This document shows positions 22,196 through 32,589 of a stretch of DNA of 64,000 nt, in pieces. The notes beneath the pieces are model-generated. The model was given only the letters and a program-made list of their open reading frames with translations, had not been told where the DNA came from and searched no databases. The position numbers were made by a program, and so were the translations under genes. This stretch comes from Diploptera punctata (lineage: Eukaryota; Arthropoda; Insecta; Blattodea; Blaberidae), in NCBI GenBank assembly GCA_030220185.1, contig JASPKZ010007797.1, positions 2,958,001 to 3,022,000 of the forward strand, in the 5' to 3' direction. Within the stretch, counting starts at the first letter, position 1, and every line of letters starts with the position of its first letter.

Positions 22196-22706
22196 ATAAA
22201 GAACTTTTTTAGATATGTTCTAAACATTTGAGTTGTTGAATAATATCTGCATTAACAGTTTTTTGGACTTGTGATTTCAATAACATAATGTTCCAGGACT
22301 TGTCTTGCTCAGACTTTTTAATATATGACAACTTGATTGAATTTTGTGTCGTGAGTTACTTGATGTAACTGGTTTTGGTACTTTTCAATGATAATTCACA
22401 AGGGAAATTTGCACCTTCTATTTTAAAAAATTGCACCTTTTTCTGCTAAATTAAAGCACCTTTTTCACCAAAATTTTGCATCTAAAATTCCTAGCTCTAG
22501 TCATTAGGCACATATGAATGTTCTGACACTAAAAATGTATATTATATAACTTCAATGCCAATATCAGGTTCTTCAATGCAAGTGTCCAGTGCAACATTGG
22601 AATACAAGACAACATGCTTACAATGTTTTGCATGTTCATTTAGATGTCTCACTAGGCATGATGAAAGATTCTGTGATCATCTTCCCCTTCAGTTTCATTC
22701 CAAATA

Positions 22707-23212
22707 TACAGTGTCCCACTCAAACCTCCCACATTTTAATTAATCATAACTCTCAAAGTATGCAGAATTATGAAATGAGGTTGGTATTAAAAGAAAGAGA
22801 AACTCAAAGAATTGTTTTTTTCATTGTTGCAGTTAATTCATGTGTCGCATGTTGGACAATGATGAAATAAAACAAAATGACTGCTCAGCAACGAGCACAA
22901 ACTATTTTCTGGTATGTAAAAGACCGTGTGTTTGCGACTCCAGTACAATATCTTCATGATTTACGAACCTGTATCCTTGACACAATTGCAACAGTACCTA
23001 TGGACATGTTGGACAGAACGTGGCACGAAATCGAATACAGACTTGATATTATTCATGCCACTAATAGTGCACATATAGAGGTGTTTTAGTGTGTTGCAAT
23101 GCAAATTCTTTGAGTTTCTGTTTTGTTTAATACTGGCCTCATTTTATAATTCCATATACTTTGTTAGTTATGATTTATTAAAATGTGGGAGGTTTGAATG
23201 GGACACCCTGTA
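22707..23212 (+). mobile_element. Tc/mariner-like deletion derivative with TIRs and TA duplication
   Basis: TA dinucleotides at 22,707-22,708 and 23,211-23,212 flank inverted ends of ~40 bp ('cagtgtcccactcaaacctc' against 'gaggtttgaatgggacaccctg', allowing one or two mismatches). The 502-bp element keeps both ends and a short fused ORF. It lies in the minus-strand relic gene between the NNGLMY block and the FLVSEH block. Confidence 0.85.
22877..23089 (+). CDS. 70-codon fusion of transposase N- and C-termini
   Basis: Residues 1-18 (MTAQQRAQTIFWYVKDRV) look like the N-terminal start of an insect Tc/mariner transposase. From about residue 20 on, PVQYLHDLRTCILDTIATVP and LDRTWHEIEYRLDIIHATNSAHIEVF match the C-terminal end of the same family. 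The catalytic DDE core is missing, so this is an in-frame internal deletion product. The frame is open from Met to stop. Whether the peptide is made is unknown; a DNA-binding repressor role is conceivable but not shown. Confidence 0.5.
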   Translation: MTAQQRAQTIFWYVKDRVFATPVQYLHDLRTCILDTIATVPMDMLDRTWHEIEYRLDIIHATNSAHIEVF

Positions 23213-23734
23213 CATCAAACCATTATTTTCATTGAATGAATGTATTCCAAAGTTGTAAACATATAGATTCCTATTATAGTATGCTAGCGATATGGATAAT
23301 TTTGGAAATGGGAGTGTGTTCTGTAGATTGATTGTCAGTACATAACAATCATCTAAAATATTTGCTGCATCCAATTTTAAATTCTCTCTAGCCTGATCAG
23401 CTCTGCTGAAGTGTAGTTCCCTTTCCTGTTTCAGGGTCATAATTTTAGTTTCACTCTCTTCCATTTAAATCTTTATGTTAATGTCATCACAGGAACTGCA
23501 AGTGTCTTTTGATGGTAGATTGAAATGGAGATTATTTGGTTGAGAAAATATTGTAATAGAATTTCTCTTTCACCGGTGTCTTATGTTCTTCATCACATTT
23601 TTGCACATACAATCTGTACATTTTGCAAATAGACAACTCTGGGCTTAAATATTTTCTTTCAGGATTTTTGTTCCTAGTATTATGACTCCGATATGCAGGA
23701 AATGAGTTTATCTGATTAATAACATCAGTGTCTA

Positions 23735-23865
23735 ACTATGATTTGAGGGAAGTAGATTATACAGGGGATGATTGGAAAACATTAACTCAGGATAGGGATG
23801 TATGGAGAGCTTATGTCAGCGAGGCCATGAACCTATGGGTTCGATAGTGCCAGTTAGTCAGTCGT
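23735..23865 (+). mobile_element. RTE 3'-end fragment
   Basis: It encodes YDLREVDYTG, then WKTLTQDRDVWRAYVSEAMN, then the terminal 'gttcgatagtgccagttag', equivalent to the last ~120 bp of the element at 55,220-58,325 in opposite orientation. Confidence 0.75.
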
Positions 23866-24245
23866 TAATTTTATTACCAGGTGTCTTCTTGCCACATGAG
23901 TCAACCACTGAAAAAAAACTTCTGACTTTGATACACAGTGGTATAGTAGCAATCAGATATCTGAAATGTATTGAGGAAAAATAGCTTACACACTTGTATG
24001 ATTGGTTTCTCACCTCTAGAAAATACTAACATGAAGTTGAATTCTCACATCCACAACCATTTCGTGATCTTTTCTTTAAACATTGAATGGTTGCACTGTT
24101 CCTCGAAGATAAACATTTTATTGTGAATAGTCACCTAACTTCCAGGAAAAATCAAACAGTTTCCTAGATTGTTCTTCTGTTATTCTTGATGAGCATTTCA
24201 ATCGATGTGAGCAGATTATGTAGGTCAAATCTTTCTTTATTAATT

Positions 24246-25420
24246 TAAAAAAACCATTTTCCCTTTTCGTAGATGTATCTCTTTTGTGTCCTCAATTTTG
24301 AAGACATTTTCTTTATTTTATATTGTCTTCCAGCTCTCTATACTTTTCGTTCTTTTTCTCCCTCTCTGCTTTAAAGGTGAATTGCTCTTCTCTCAGCCCT
24401 ATAACAAACAAAATATAATTATAATAAAAAATAACAGTTACAGACACTGAAAGTAATGAAGTAAAAATAGCTTATAATATATTATATATGAAATATTATT
24501 TCTTTATAAATTATATTATCTTCACGTCTCATACATAAATTATGTAATAATTCTAAAGAAAGGTTTCAAACATGTTATATTACCTTTATTTTCTTCTAAA
24601 GTCTCTTTTCTATCCATAGTAACTACGAGCTCATGTAATAGAACATCAAGGAACATGGAGTATGGACTTGCTTCACTTGTTTTCTGAATTAATAAACATC
24701 TGATTCAGTGGTCACATAAAGAAAGTGCTGCAATTTGGAGACATACAACTGAACAATGGACATCATTCACTAGTCCTCTGAAAAAGTACTATATTGGAGG
24801 CTATAACACTATAATAAGACTAATCCAAAACATTTTTTTTTGAACTTACACCAATTGTATTCTGAGTGCCCCAATTATAACTTACTAATTAACTGAATAC
24901 AAATATTCACAAAAAAATTACAACCAAATGCAATAAACAAAATTTGAACTAAAGCTGTATGATTTTAAAAAATTGTAATGTTTCAAGAATTTTTGAGTTT
25001 GTGGGCAGGAGGGCAAGGGGATGATCACATAATTGGCTGTTGTTCAAGGTTGAATGCATTGCTAAGGCAACATACACATACAATTCTCAAATGCTAAACT
25101 GTCAGAAGTTCAAAGAGTCACTAATTCCACTGTACATATTGCCTACATTAGAAAATAAACAGTACTAAGGCTTGTATTCAAGAACAAAACTTTATGCGAA
25201 GAGTGACTCTCAGCCCATCTCTCCGTTTAATTATGTGGATCATGCAGAACCTACTCTAACTGGCTCACTCTATTCAACATCATGTGCTAATAAGTTATTT
25301 ATTTTTTTTAAATTCCAGGAACAATTGAAAGATGAGAGCCTCAACTTACGGAAGATGGAGATGACATGGCCTGGAGAGCTTGGTTCTTGAATACTAGCCT
25401 AAATTTAATAATTTTTTTAA
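24246..25420. other. nothing recognised
   Basis: A minus-strand basic stretch near 24,260-24,420 may be the decayed N-terminus of the relic gene to the left. The rest is AT-rich with no signal. Confidence 0.4.
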
Positions 25421-27710
25421 AAATACCAATTGTTGATACAATTGCTCGACTACATACTGATACAGGAAAGATTCCAAAATTGCTTGAAAAATGCGAAGAC
25501 CCTACCAGGAGCAGATATCAATTCAGACCATGTCTTACTAATAGGCAAAGTAGATATTTGCCTGAAGAAGATAAGAGGAAGATAGGCAACAAAGAAGTTT
25601 GATTTGGAGAAACTCAAAACTGAAGAGGAAAGGAGAAAATTCCAACAATATTTTCAGGAGAAAACCTCTACCATGGAAATCTCATATGGCAATGCCAAGG
25701 AACACTGGAGTCATTTGAAAACCTCTATACAGATAGCTGCAGTGGAAACAGTAGGATACAAAGAGAGCAAGAATATTAAGAAACCTTGGGCCACAGAAAA
25801 AATGTTAGAGAAGATGGAAGAAACAAGAAAATGGGAAAATAGCAATACAGAAGAAGCCAAAAGAAACTACAGGAAACTAAACAACGAACTTAGAAGAGAA
25901 ACTGACAAGGCAAGGAAAGAATGGATGAAGCAGAAATGTGAAGAACTAGAGAATCTGGAGAGGAAAGGAAAATATGATTTAATGTACCAGGAAGTTAAAG
26001 GCTTGGACTATGGAAAGAAGAGCAGGAAAACTATGTGGCTGATTTGAGGACGAAAATAATGAAGAAATAACAGACAAACAGGGAATTATGAATACATGGG
26101 AAAAATATGTAGAAGAGCTAAATGAGACAAGAAATTGTCTGGCTAACTTGAATATAGAAAATGAAGACGACGTATCAGAAGATGATAAAGGATTTTCAAT
26201 TTTGAAGGAAGAAATTGATCTAGCAATTAAAGAAATGAAAAACAGGAAAGCAACAGGTGTAGATGGAATCCCCATTGAATTGGTTAAATGCTTGGGTTAA
26301 GGAAAGAAGGAAATTCTGCTTTTATGCAACAAAATATATAAAGAAGGTGAATGGCCTGGAGAATTGACTGAGACAGTGTTAATACCAATACCGAAGAAAA
26401 ACAATGCAAAGAAATGTAAGGAGTTCAGGACTCTCAGCTTAATATCACACTCTGCAAAGATTCTCCTGCAAGTACTGAATCGACATTTACATTCTACGAT
26501 GGAAAGCGAATTGGAAGAAGAACAGTTTGGCTACAGGAAGGGAAAGGGTACACGACATTCAATTGGATTGATACGAACAATAGGAGAAATATATATATAT
26601 ATATAGAAAAAGATAAAGACGTTTATGCAGTATTTGTTGACCTGGAAAAGGCCTTTGACAGAGTAAATTGGAATAAACTCCTGAAGATCTTGAAGAAAAT
26701 TGGCGTGAACTGGAAGGAGAGGAGGCTCATAAGTAGTCTTTATATGAAACAGTGAATAAAAGTGAGATAGGAGAGGAAATGTCAGAGGGAAGAGAAATTG
26801 GAAGGGGTGTAAGGCAAGGATGTCCTCTATCGCCTACTCTTTTCAACATCTATCTGGAAGACCTAATGAAGAACTGCTTTAGCAATATGGGAGGCGTAAA
26901 CATGGGAGGAAGAAGAATAAAGTGCATAAGATTTGCTGATGATATGGCTTTGCTAGCAGAAGATGCAATGACACTGAGGAACATGCTGATGGAGCTAAAT
27001 GATAAGTGAGAGGATTATGGGATGAAGATAAATATAAAGAAGAAGGCCATGATTATAGGAAAGAAACCAAGGAAGATAAACATGAGGATTAAAGATGAGG
27101 CCATTGAGCAAGTGGAGAGCTTCAAATACTTGGGTTGTACTATCAGTAGTAACATGAACTGCGGTCAAGAAGTAAAGCAGAGGATAGCAATGGCAAAAGA
27201 AGCTTTTAACAAGAAGAGAAGCATTTTCTGCGGACCTTTGGCAAAAGAATTAAGGAAGAGGCTAGTGAAGTGCTTTGTGTGGAGTGTAGCATTGTATGGT
27301 GCAGAGACTTGGACATTACGACGGAATGAGGAAAAGCGACTGGAAGCTTTTGAGATGTGGATATGGAGAAGAATGGAACGTATAAAATGGACAGACAAAG
27401 TAAGAAATAAAGATATGTTAGACAGAGTGGGTGAAAGAAGAACAATGCTGGAACTCATAAAGAAGAGGAAAAGAAATTGGATTGGCCACTGGCTAAGAAG
27501 AAACTGCCTGCTGAAGATGCTCTAGAAGGAATGGTTAACGGAAATAAAGTTAGAGGCAGAAAAAGACATCAGATGATAGACAATATTAAAATAAATGGTT
27601 TGTATGCAGATACAAAAAGGAAAGCTGAGTTAAGGAAAGAGTGGAGAATGCTGGGTTTGCAGTAAAAGAAAGACCTGCTCTTGAGCAGAACACTATGAAT
27701 GAAAGTAGTA
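25421..27710 (+). pseudogene. LINE (RTE-like) with endonuclease end and full RT, broken
   Basis: The endonuclease C-terminus GADINSDHVLLIGKVD lies at 25,508-25,555. A long linker helix region follows (25,604-26,047). RT motifs come next: KATGVDGIPIEL (26,250), LIPIPKKNNAKKCKEFRTLS (26,377), EEEQFGYRKGKGT (26,510), VFVDLEKAFDRVNW (26,630), RQGCPLSPTLFNIYLEDL (26,812) and FADDMALLAED (26,930, catalytic DD). The terminal region is SFKYLGCTIS to RKRNWIGHWLRR (27,120-27,500). Six reading-frame pieces are separated by frameshifts and stops, including a TA-repeat expansion at 26,588. It ends with a hairpin (cctgctcttgagcag) and an AATG-like tail. Confidence 0.85.
27655..27710 (+). other. LINE 3' terminal hairpin shared with a SINE
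   Basis: 'aaagacctgctcttgagcag' followed by 'aacactatgaatgaa' corresponds to the end of the SINE at 39,037-39,381 ('aaagacctgcctttgggcag', 'aattactatggatgg'). The stem pairs ctgctc with gagcag here and ctgcct with gggcag there. This is the sort of 3' signal a LINE RT recognises. Confidence 0.6.
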
Positions 27711-27765
27711 TGGCGCAGGACCCACAATAGAAAATGTTTATTATTTACACAATATTGTACTCTAA
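27711..27765. other. short spacer
   Basis: Nothing recognised. Confidence 0.4.
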
Positions 27766-28205
27766 CTCACTGGCACTATCGAGCCCGTAGGTTCATGGCC
27801 ACACGGACATAAGCTCTCCATATATTCCTATCCTGAGATGTTTTCCAATCATTCCCTGTATAATCTACTTCCCTCAAATCATGGTTAATGTAATTCCCCA
27901 CCTCATTCTTGGTCTACCAACTGGGCATCTTCCCTCTGGTTTTCCTATAAGAAGCTTCCATGCACGTCTTTCATTCCCTATTCGTGCCACATATTCTGCC
28001 CATCGCAGTCTAGAAGACTTAACTGTTATTATATCTGGCTAGGAACATGTCCCTGTGTTTGAGCCTTTGGCATGAGTTCCCTGAAATAGTCCCCACCCTG
28101 AGAACCGAATGGGGGACTATTTTACCTCCAGAGTTTTACCCAAGTGGAACTCATGTCTGCATTTTTTGATGGTTGTATTTTTATGGTAAAAGATCATCTC
28201 TTTTA
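27766..28205 (-). mobile_element. internally deleted RTE copy
   Basis: The first ~270 bp equal the 3' end of the RTE at 55,235-55,510 (RT tail: RPRMR, REVDYTG, RAYV). Then, at 'atatctggctaggaacatg', the sequence jumps to the 5' end of the element (58,165-58,325: 'gtgtttgagcctttggcatg', 'gggggactatttt'). About 2.6 kb of EN and RT coding is missing. Both natural ends survive. Confidence 0.8.
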
Positions 28206-28399
28206 ATCACGGTACTTTTTCGTCACCTTTGACCAGTCTGGCATGGGTAACCCTATTGGCAGCAATGCTATCACTCTCAGGATCATTTAAAGCATCTAAG
28301 CCACTCCACCACGACAAGGTAAAAATACCATTGAGGGGATATTGTACTCAGATACTGTAAATAAATAAATAAAATTCAAATCATTTATTCCTATCATAT

Positions 28400-28605
28400 C
28401 TAATTAACTCACTGGCACTATCAAACCATACGTTCATGACCATGCAGACATAAGCTTTCCATGCATCCCTATCCTGAGCTAATATTTTTCAATCGTCCAC
28501 TGTATAATTTACTTCCCTCAAACCATGTTTAATATTCTCCCACTTTATTCTTGGTCTGCCAACTGGGCATTTTCCTTTTGTTTTCCTACAAGAAGCTTCC
28601 ATGTT
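28400..28605 (-). mobile_element. RTE 3'-end fragment
   Basis: 'actcactggcactatcaaac' through 'acaagaagcttcc' matches the 3' ~200 bp of the RTE, with about 15 percent differences by eye. Older than the other copies. Confidence 0.75.
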
Positions 28606-28744
28606 GGACAAGTCAAAAGCGACAAGCCAGACAAAGAAAGTACCTTGGTTGAAAGAATGATGATCTATCAACATAAAACTACAACTGTCAAGAAACACTG
28701 ACATGGGTTTTACTCGGTATCTGTGTATGTGGTATCTACTCGTA
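28606..28744. other. nothing recognised
   Basis: Short unique spacer. Confidence 0.4.
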
Positions 28745-28923
28745 TGTATTCAATTACCAGTTCTAAATGTAGTTCCTTCAAAATATCATCATTGTATTTG
28801 TGATCTCATTTGGTATATCCTGCTGTATATTTCATGAATCTCATTTCGCTAGAAGTTATTCTGCTCTCTTCTCCTTTTCTCAAAGTCCATGCTTCTGCCG
28901 TAGCAAAGTGCAGATCTTGCTAA

Positions 28924-29103
28924 GGTTTTGTATAAAATAAAATAAGTTAAAATATACCTTCTTAGGTAAAATCCGTCGTCCTCAACTTATGAAACGTATA
29001 AACTTTATGCCTGTAGGCCTTTCAGGACATCCATACCATCTTCAGCAGTTCATTCTTCTTTACAGCATCCAGTATGGTATTTGATGCTGCTGGTTTTGTA
29101 TAA
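28924..29103 (-). mobile_element. 156-bp ribozyme-bearing insertion, 12-bp TSD
   Basis: ggttttgtataa lies at 28,924-28,935 and 29,092-29,103. Removal of the 156-bp insert restores the LINE relic. On minus it contains a hammerhead-like motif followed by 'cataagttgaggacgacgg', a variant of the Penelope terminal pattern. It has no inverted second arm, unlike most relatives here. Confidence 0.75.
29011..29048 (-). ncRNA. hammerhead-like ribozyme, Penelope type
   Basis: Minus strand: stem I ctg/cag, core ctgaagat (29,038-29,045), a weak stem II, gaa, stem III ag/ct around gc, predicted cleavage base a. Stem I differs from other copies but still pairs. Confidence 0.5.
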
Positions 29104-29464
29104 CCATACTCTGGTATCTCTCTGGACTAGCGAAGGTTTCTTTACTCAATTTATTATTCCCTTGGTTTTATTAAGATTAATCATTTTATTTGCTATGTCT
29201 ACTTCATCCAAATATGTTAATGTATATCCAAGGTAGATAAATAAATTTACTCTTTCCAGTATTCTTTAATCTATAGATATTTTGCTACATACAGGCTATC
29301 TTCCTTGAAAAGCCATTACTTTTTTTCTCTGTATTGTTTCAATGGTATCTTGAAGTTCTGTCCAAAGAAAATCTCTCTCCTGACATTTGTATCATTTGTT
29401 GGTGCATATACTCCAATTATCACAATCTCTCTAGTAAACAAGGTCAATTCTATTGAACTTTTAT

Positions 29465-29800
29465 AGGAAAAAATCACTATGAGGTTTAATCTAAGATTAA
29501 ATTAAAATGTGTTATACCTCACCTCATATCCAGTCTTCTAATTAAACCAGTTTCGAAGCCTGGGTAGCTTCATCTTCTGTAATTTCTTGTCAACTGATGT
29601 TATTTCGATTAGGAGAACTGCTTCTTCCTCCCTCTGTTGGTGGACCGATGAACCTCCGGATCAAAGCAAAATCAGCGGGAATTTCAAAATTCATAAGTTT
29701 TTCTTTCTTGTTTTTTAATGTGGATTTTTTCTCAAATCATGTGTTCTTCATTGTTTTTCTATTTATTATTCTATTAATATAATTCTCTCATTTATGAAAT
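29465..29800 (-). mobile_element. Penelope-like element 3' fragment
   Basis: On minus it encodes the C-terminal MNFEIP motif followed by a frame into FIGPPTEGGRSS, as at 34,685-34,760 and 58,684-58,720. Then comes a ribozyme (29,540-29,584), the 'gatatgaggtgagg' terminal motif and a tail ending 'cctcatagtg' (near 29,477). No duplication was found. Confidence 0.7.
29540..29584 (-). ncRNA. hammerhead-like ribozyme, Penelope type
   Basis: Stem I aatta/taatt (5 bp), core cagaagat (one core change from ctgaagat), stem II gaagc/gcttc, gaa, stem III ac/gt. The core substitution of U4 probably inactivates it. Confidence 0.5.
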
Positions 29801-29899
29801 CTCATTTTATTATATTATTTTCCCATTTCTTCTTGATCATAAGAGAGACCCCTGTTTTGGCTCTTGTTGCTTTGAACACCCCATTCCATATGTGTATAT

Positions 29900-30180
29900 A
29901 ATTATCCACCTCCTCCTTTTCCCTTTCTTTTTTGTTTCTGAAAGGACAAATGTGCCGAGTTCTGATGGTAGTATATATATTTTTTATAAGGATTTTCTCT
30001 ACATTACAGTATTATCCTTCAGCCCAAATGTATTTTGCTCAGCCACAGATTTCTATCCTCAGCATCTTCTTCTTTGAGGTCTCAGCTGATCATATTTCTT
30101 CTCACTTCATCCATCCACTATTTCTTGGGTTTCCCCCTCTTCCTCCTGCCTTCAGCATCATTTTTGTGATTCTAGTATAT
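29900..30180 (-). mobile_element. LINE C-terminal fragment
   Basis: Minus-strand GRRKRGKPKK, WMDEVRRNMIS and DLKEEDAEDRNLWL match the extreme C-terminus of RTE-like RTs (GRPxxRW motif). Stops interrupt it. Confidence 0.6.
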
Positions 30181-30301
30181 CTATTTTAGTCAAAATGCCT
30201 TGTACACTCCAGCATCCAAAATAAATTTTCATTTCGAGTTCATTTTCCCAATTCCAGTATTTCCTAGGCACATTGTTCAGTTTTTAGTATTTTAATTTTA
30301 C

Positions 30302-30706
30302 ATGAGTGAGGAGCTGGCCCACCGCACAACCTTCTCCTGGGAGATCAGGTATTTAATTTCGAAGTATCCTTCTCCTAGATGGGTGGCCTTCACTCAGGCT
30401 TTGAGTCCTGTCTCCCCAATTACAAACAAATATCTAACTCAACCTGAGTTACCAACTTTTTCATCCCCAATTACAAACAAATATCTAACTCAACCTGAGT
30501 TACCAACTTTTTCATCCCCAATTACAAACAAATATCTAACTCAACCTGAGTTACCAACTTTTTCATCCCCAATTACAAACAAATATCTAACTCAACCTGA
30601 GTTACCAACTTTTTCATCCCCAATTACAAACAAATATCTAACTCAACCTGAGTTACCAACTTTTTCAAAGTGTGCAAAATCAACACATTTTCACTATTAT
30701 GCTTAA
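30302..30706 (+). repeat. 51-bp tandem repeat with an open frame
   Basis: Five apparently identical 51-bp units occupy 30,413-30,667. Because 51 is 17 codons, a 134-codon frame stays open with a 17-residue repeat containing ITNKYLTQPELPTF. No homologous protein is recognised. The unit identity points to very recent duplication. Confidence 0.7.
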
Positions 30707-31080
30707 CATAATCACATGTGGGGTTGATACTCTCCTGACAGATTGTGTCACTATGAAGCCTGAGTGGCACAGGGCAAGTATGTATACCTGTAAAGTGAGA
30801 GACTAAACTTCAAGGGACAAGAAGGAACTCAACAAAACAAACAAAAATTACCGACATGAATCAGTTCTGTAACCTGCAATGTTAGTTTTTTTTTTTCCTT
30901 CATTGAAATAAATATTTCACAACACCCTGTTGTCCACTTCCATCTACTCATGTGACCTCTTCATACACCTGCATATGCCCATCAAGTCTTGTGTTCTCTT
31001 GACATGATATGTGAAGAAGAGGTCTTAGGGTCGCATGTAAATACATTAGTCTCTACTCAAATTACTTCCAATCACTGGTG
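30707..31080. other. nothing recognised
   Basis: AT-rich spacer before the CpG cluster. Confidence 0.4.
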
Positions 31081-31089
31081 AGCTGACTC

Positions 31090-31500
31090 ACCGTGAGCAA
31101 TTGCTGAGATCGAATTAACGGCCGACTTACTGGTCATGCATGAAAGTCGACGTTTTCGTAATATTGGCAACGAATTATCCAGAATTCTCAGCGATAAAAC
31201 CACTTCCATTATTTTCATCTGCTATAGAGGAACGCATTTACGCTTGCGTCCCGCAAATATTACCGTATACAACAATGTCTGCATCGTGCAATATTACACC
31301 GATTCTCCTGTTCTTCCAGTTGAATTCTTTGGTAGACTCTATCAAATTCCTCTTCTCCGCGTATACCGAAAACATGATCGAAGTCTTCAAGGTCCGACAT
31401 CTTGGATAAAGCGGCAAGGTTTCAAACTACATCGGTTACCATCGGTTCCCTTCGGGATTCTCACGATAAGTTTTTATCTTGAGGTATGATCTTAAGTTAC
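31090..31500 (-). promoter_or_regulatory. CpG island, candidate promoter/first exon
   Basis: About 25 CpG dinucleotides in ~400 bp contrast sharply with the flanks. On minus, a start in good context (caag-atg, at ~31,401) opens MSDLEDFDHVFGIRGEEEFD and about 25 more codons to a stop near 31,265. A donor-like acg|gtgagt lies near 31,097. On plus, a 117-codon frame (31,136-31,489) also spans it. I recognise no protein. Nothing in the window provides following exons, so a host gene here is an inference. Confidence 0.4.
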
Positions 31501-32411
31501 CTCGTCAGGTAGCTTACAATTATTATCGCATGAATAGATTTCTGAGTAAGCAAAATGTATTAGGATAAAACTTTCTCAGCAGAGAACGCCTTTTACGGCC
31601 TAATGCGTTTATAAATTCAACCCTTTATATAGTCAAAAAAAAATAAAATCTTTCAAATTAATAATGATTAAATTATATATCAAACATAAGTAGATATACA
31701 AATTAAAAAATATGGAATTAGATAGAAAATATCATCGGTCTTAAGGAAAGAAGTCACTAACATTTTCTCCAAAAATGTATTATTCTCTTCAATTGACTGG
31801 AATTAAGCTAAATTTTATTTGGAAGAGACATTAACTTCATTTTTTAAAAAAGAAAGAGAAATGGTTGCTATCACAAAGTGAAACTAAATGAAAAATTATA
31901 GTAAGGGGGGAAAAAATTATCAAGTGAGTTTTCTCAAAATTATAAAAGTGTTAGTAACTTTTTCCTTAAAACCGACAATATATTCTGCCAAAGTAATGAA
32001 GTAATTCTGTACCTTTATACTCCTAACCTATAATTTCAAACAATTGTTAATGTACAATAAAAGACATGTGCAAAAAAAGACAAGTCCCAAAATATTTTCT
32101 TCCAAGCATTCTTTCTCCATTAGTTAAACCCAACTCACACCCTTCTAAGCATGTGGTAACAAATTGTTGACAGAGTTGACATCTTTCCCAGTATACAAAC
32201 AAATACTGACAGAAACTGAGCAACTATATTTCAAAGAGAAATACACACAAAATTTCAGTGACTGACACTAATGAGGGTTTTGCCAGCATGTTGCCATTGT
32301 TCAATGACCTCTGCATCAGAGGCAGCTTGGAGAGATAAATTTATGACAGCTTGGAAGAAAATATCTTAAGACTTGTCGCAATGTATAATATAATGGAAGT
32401 CCTTTAGATTA
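31501..32411. other. nothing recognised
   Basis: AT-rich spacer. Confidence 0.4.
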
Positions 32412-32552
32412 ATACTGCTATATTTAAATTAATATTGGGAAGTAAAACATTATGAGGTTATATCATTAATAGTGATATCAAAGAAGTTTGAAAATGTATG
32501 AGGTGAGTCGATTAAAAATATGTTCTCCACTCACTATTAATGATACTGCTAT
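32412..32552 (+). mobile_element. minimal Penelope-derived element, 10-bp TSD
   Basis: atactgctat lies at 32,412-32,421 and 32,543-32,552. The 121-bp insert is a close relative of 19,176-19,376 that lacks its left arm and the ribozyme core. It jumps from 'cattaatagtga' straight to 'tatcaaagaagtttg', which follows the predicted cleavage site in the longer copy. Confidence 0.8.
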
Positions 32553-32589
32553 GTTAATTTAGGAAAGCAAGATGGGTCAATTCTTAGGA

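Larger units (their letters stand above)
20772..22507 (+). mobile_element. hAT-like DNA transposon, 8-bp TSD
   Basis: The 8-bp duplication gtcattag lies at 20,772-20,779 and 22,500-22,507. The ends are inverted: tagagctaggaatt at 20,780 and aattcctagctcta at 22,486-22,499. Repeated 'ttgcaccttttt' motifs occur near both ends, as subterminal repeats do in hAT elements. It carries a decayed CGGBP1-like/hAT ORF and a nested LINE fragment. It sits in the relic gene read on minus, splitting a VPND / YFDLI junction. Confidence 0.85.
20325..24245 (-). pseudogene. relic of a multicopy RNase-H-like arthropod gene, host of nested insertions
   Basis: Read on minus, fragments appear in this order. A Cys-rich region, then VCKLFFLNTFQISD (~23,930-23,970). 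LSPELSICKMYRLYV (~23,600-23,650). DTCSSCDD and the 23,211-23,464 frame with LTINLQNTLPFPKLSISLAYY and NRNLYVYNFGIHSF. Then, beyond an insertion, FLVSEHSYVPND (~22,510). Beyond the hAT, YFDLIVAKK (~20,760) and finally KDML.LSFIPPIHHTFFKHLP (20,335-20,395, one in-frame stop). I recognise the order from an abundant insect family that looks like a transposase, but cannot name it. It is interrupted at 23,735-23,865, 22,709-23,210 and 20,780-22,499. Confidence 0.6.
28745..29462 (-). pseudogene. LINE relic: endonuclease and RT pieces
   Basis: On minus, VIIGVYAPTNDTN (~29,400-29,440) is an EEP endonuclease motif. It is followed without the RT palm by a KFTYLGYT-like stretch (~29,230) and, past an insertion, EAWTLRKGE and ITSSEMRFMKYTAGYTK (28,830-28,900). 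The middle of the element is deleted. It is interrupted by the ribozyme-bearing insert at 28,936-29,091. Confidence 0.6.
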
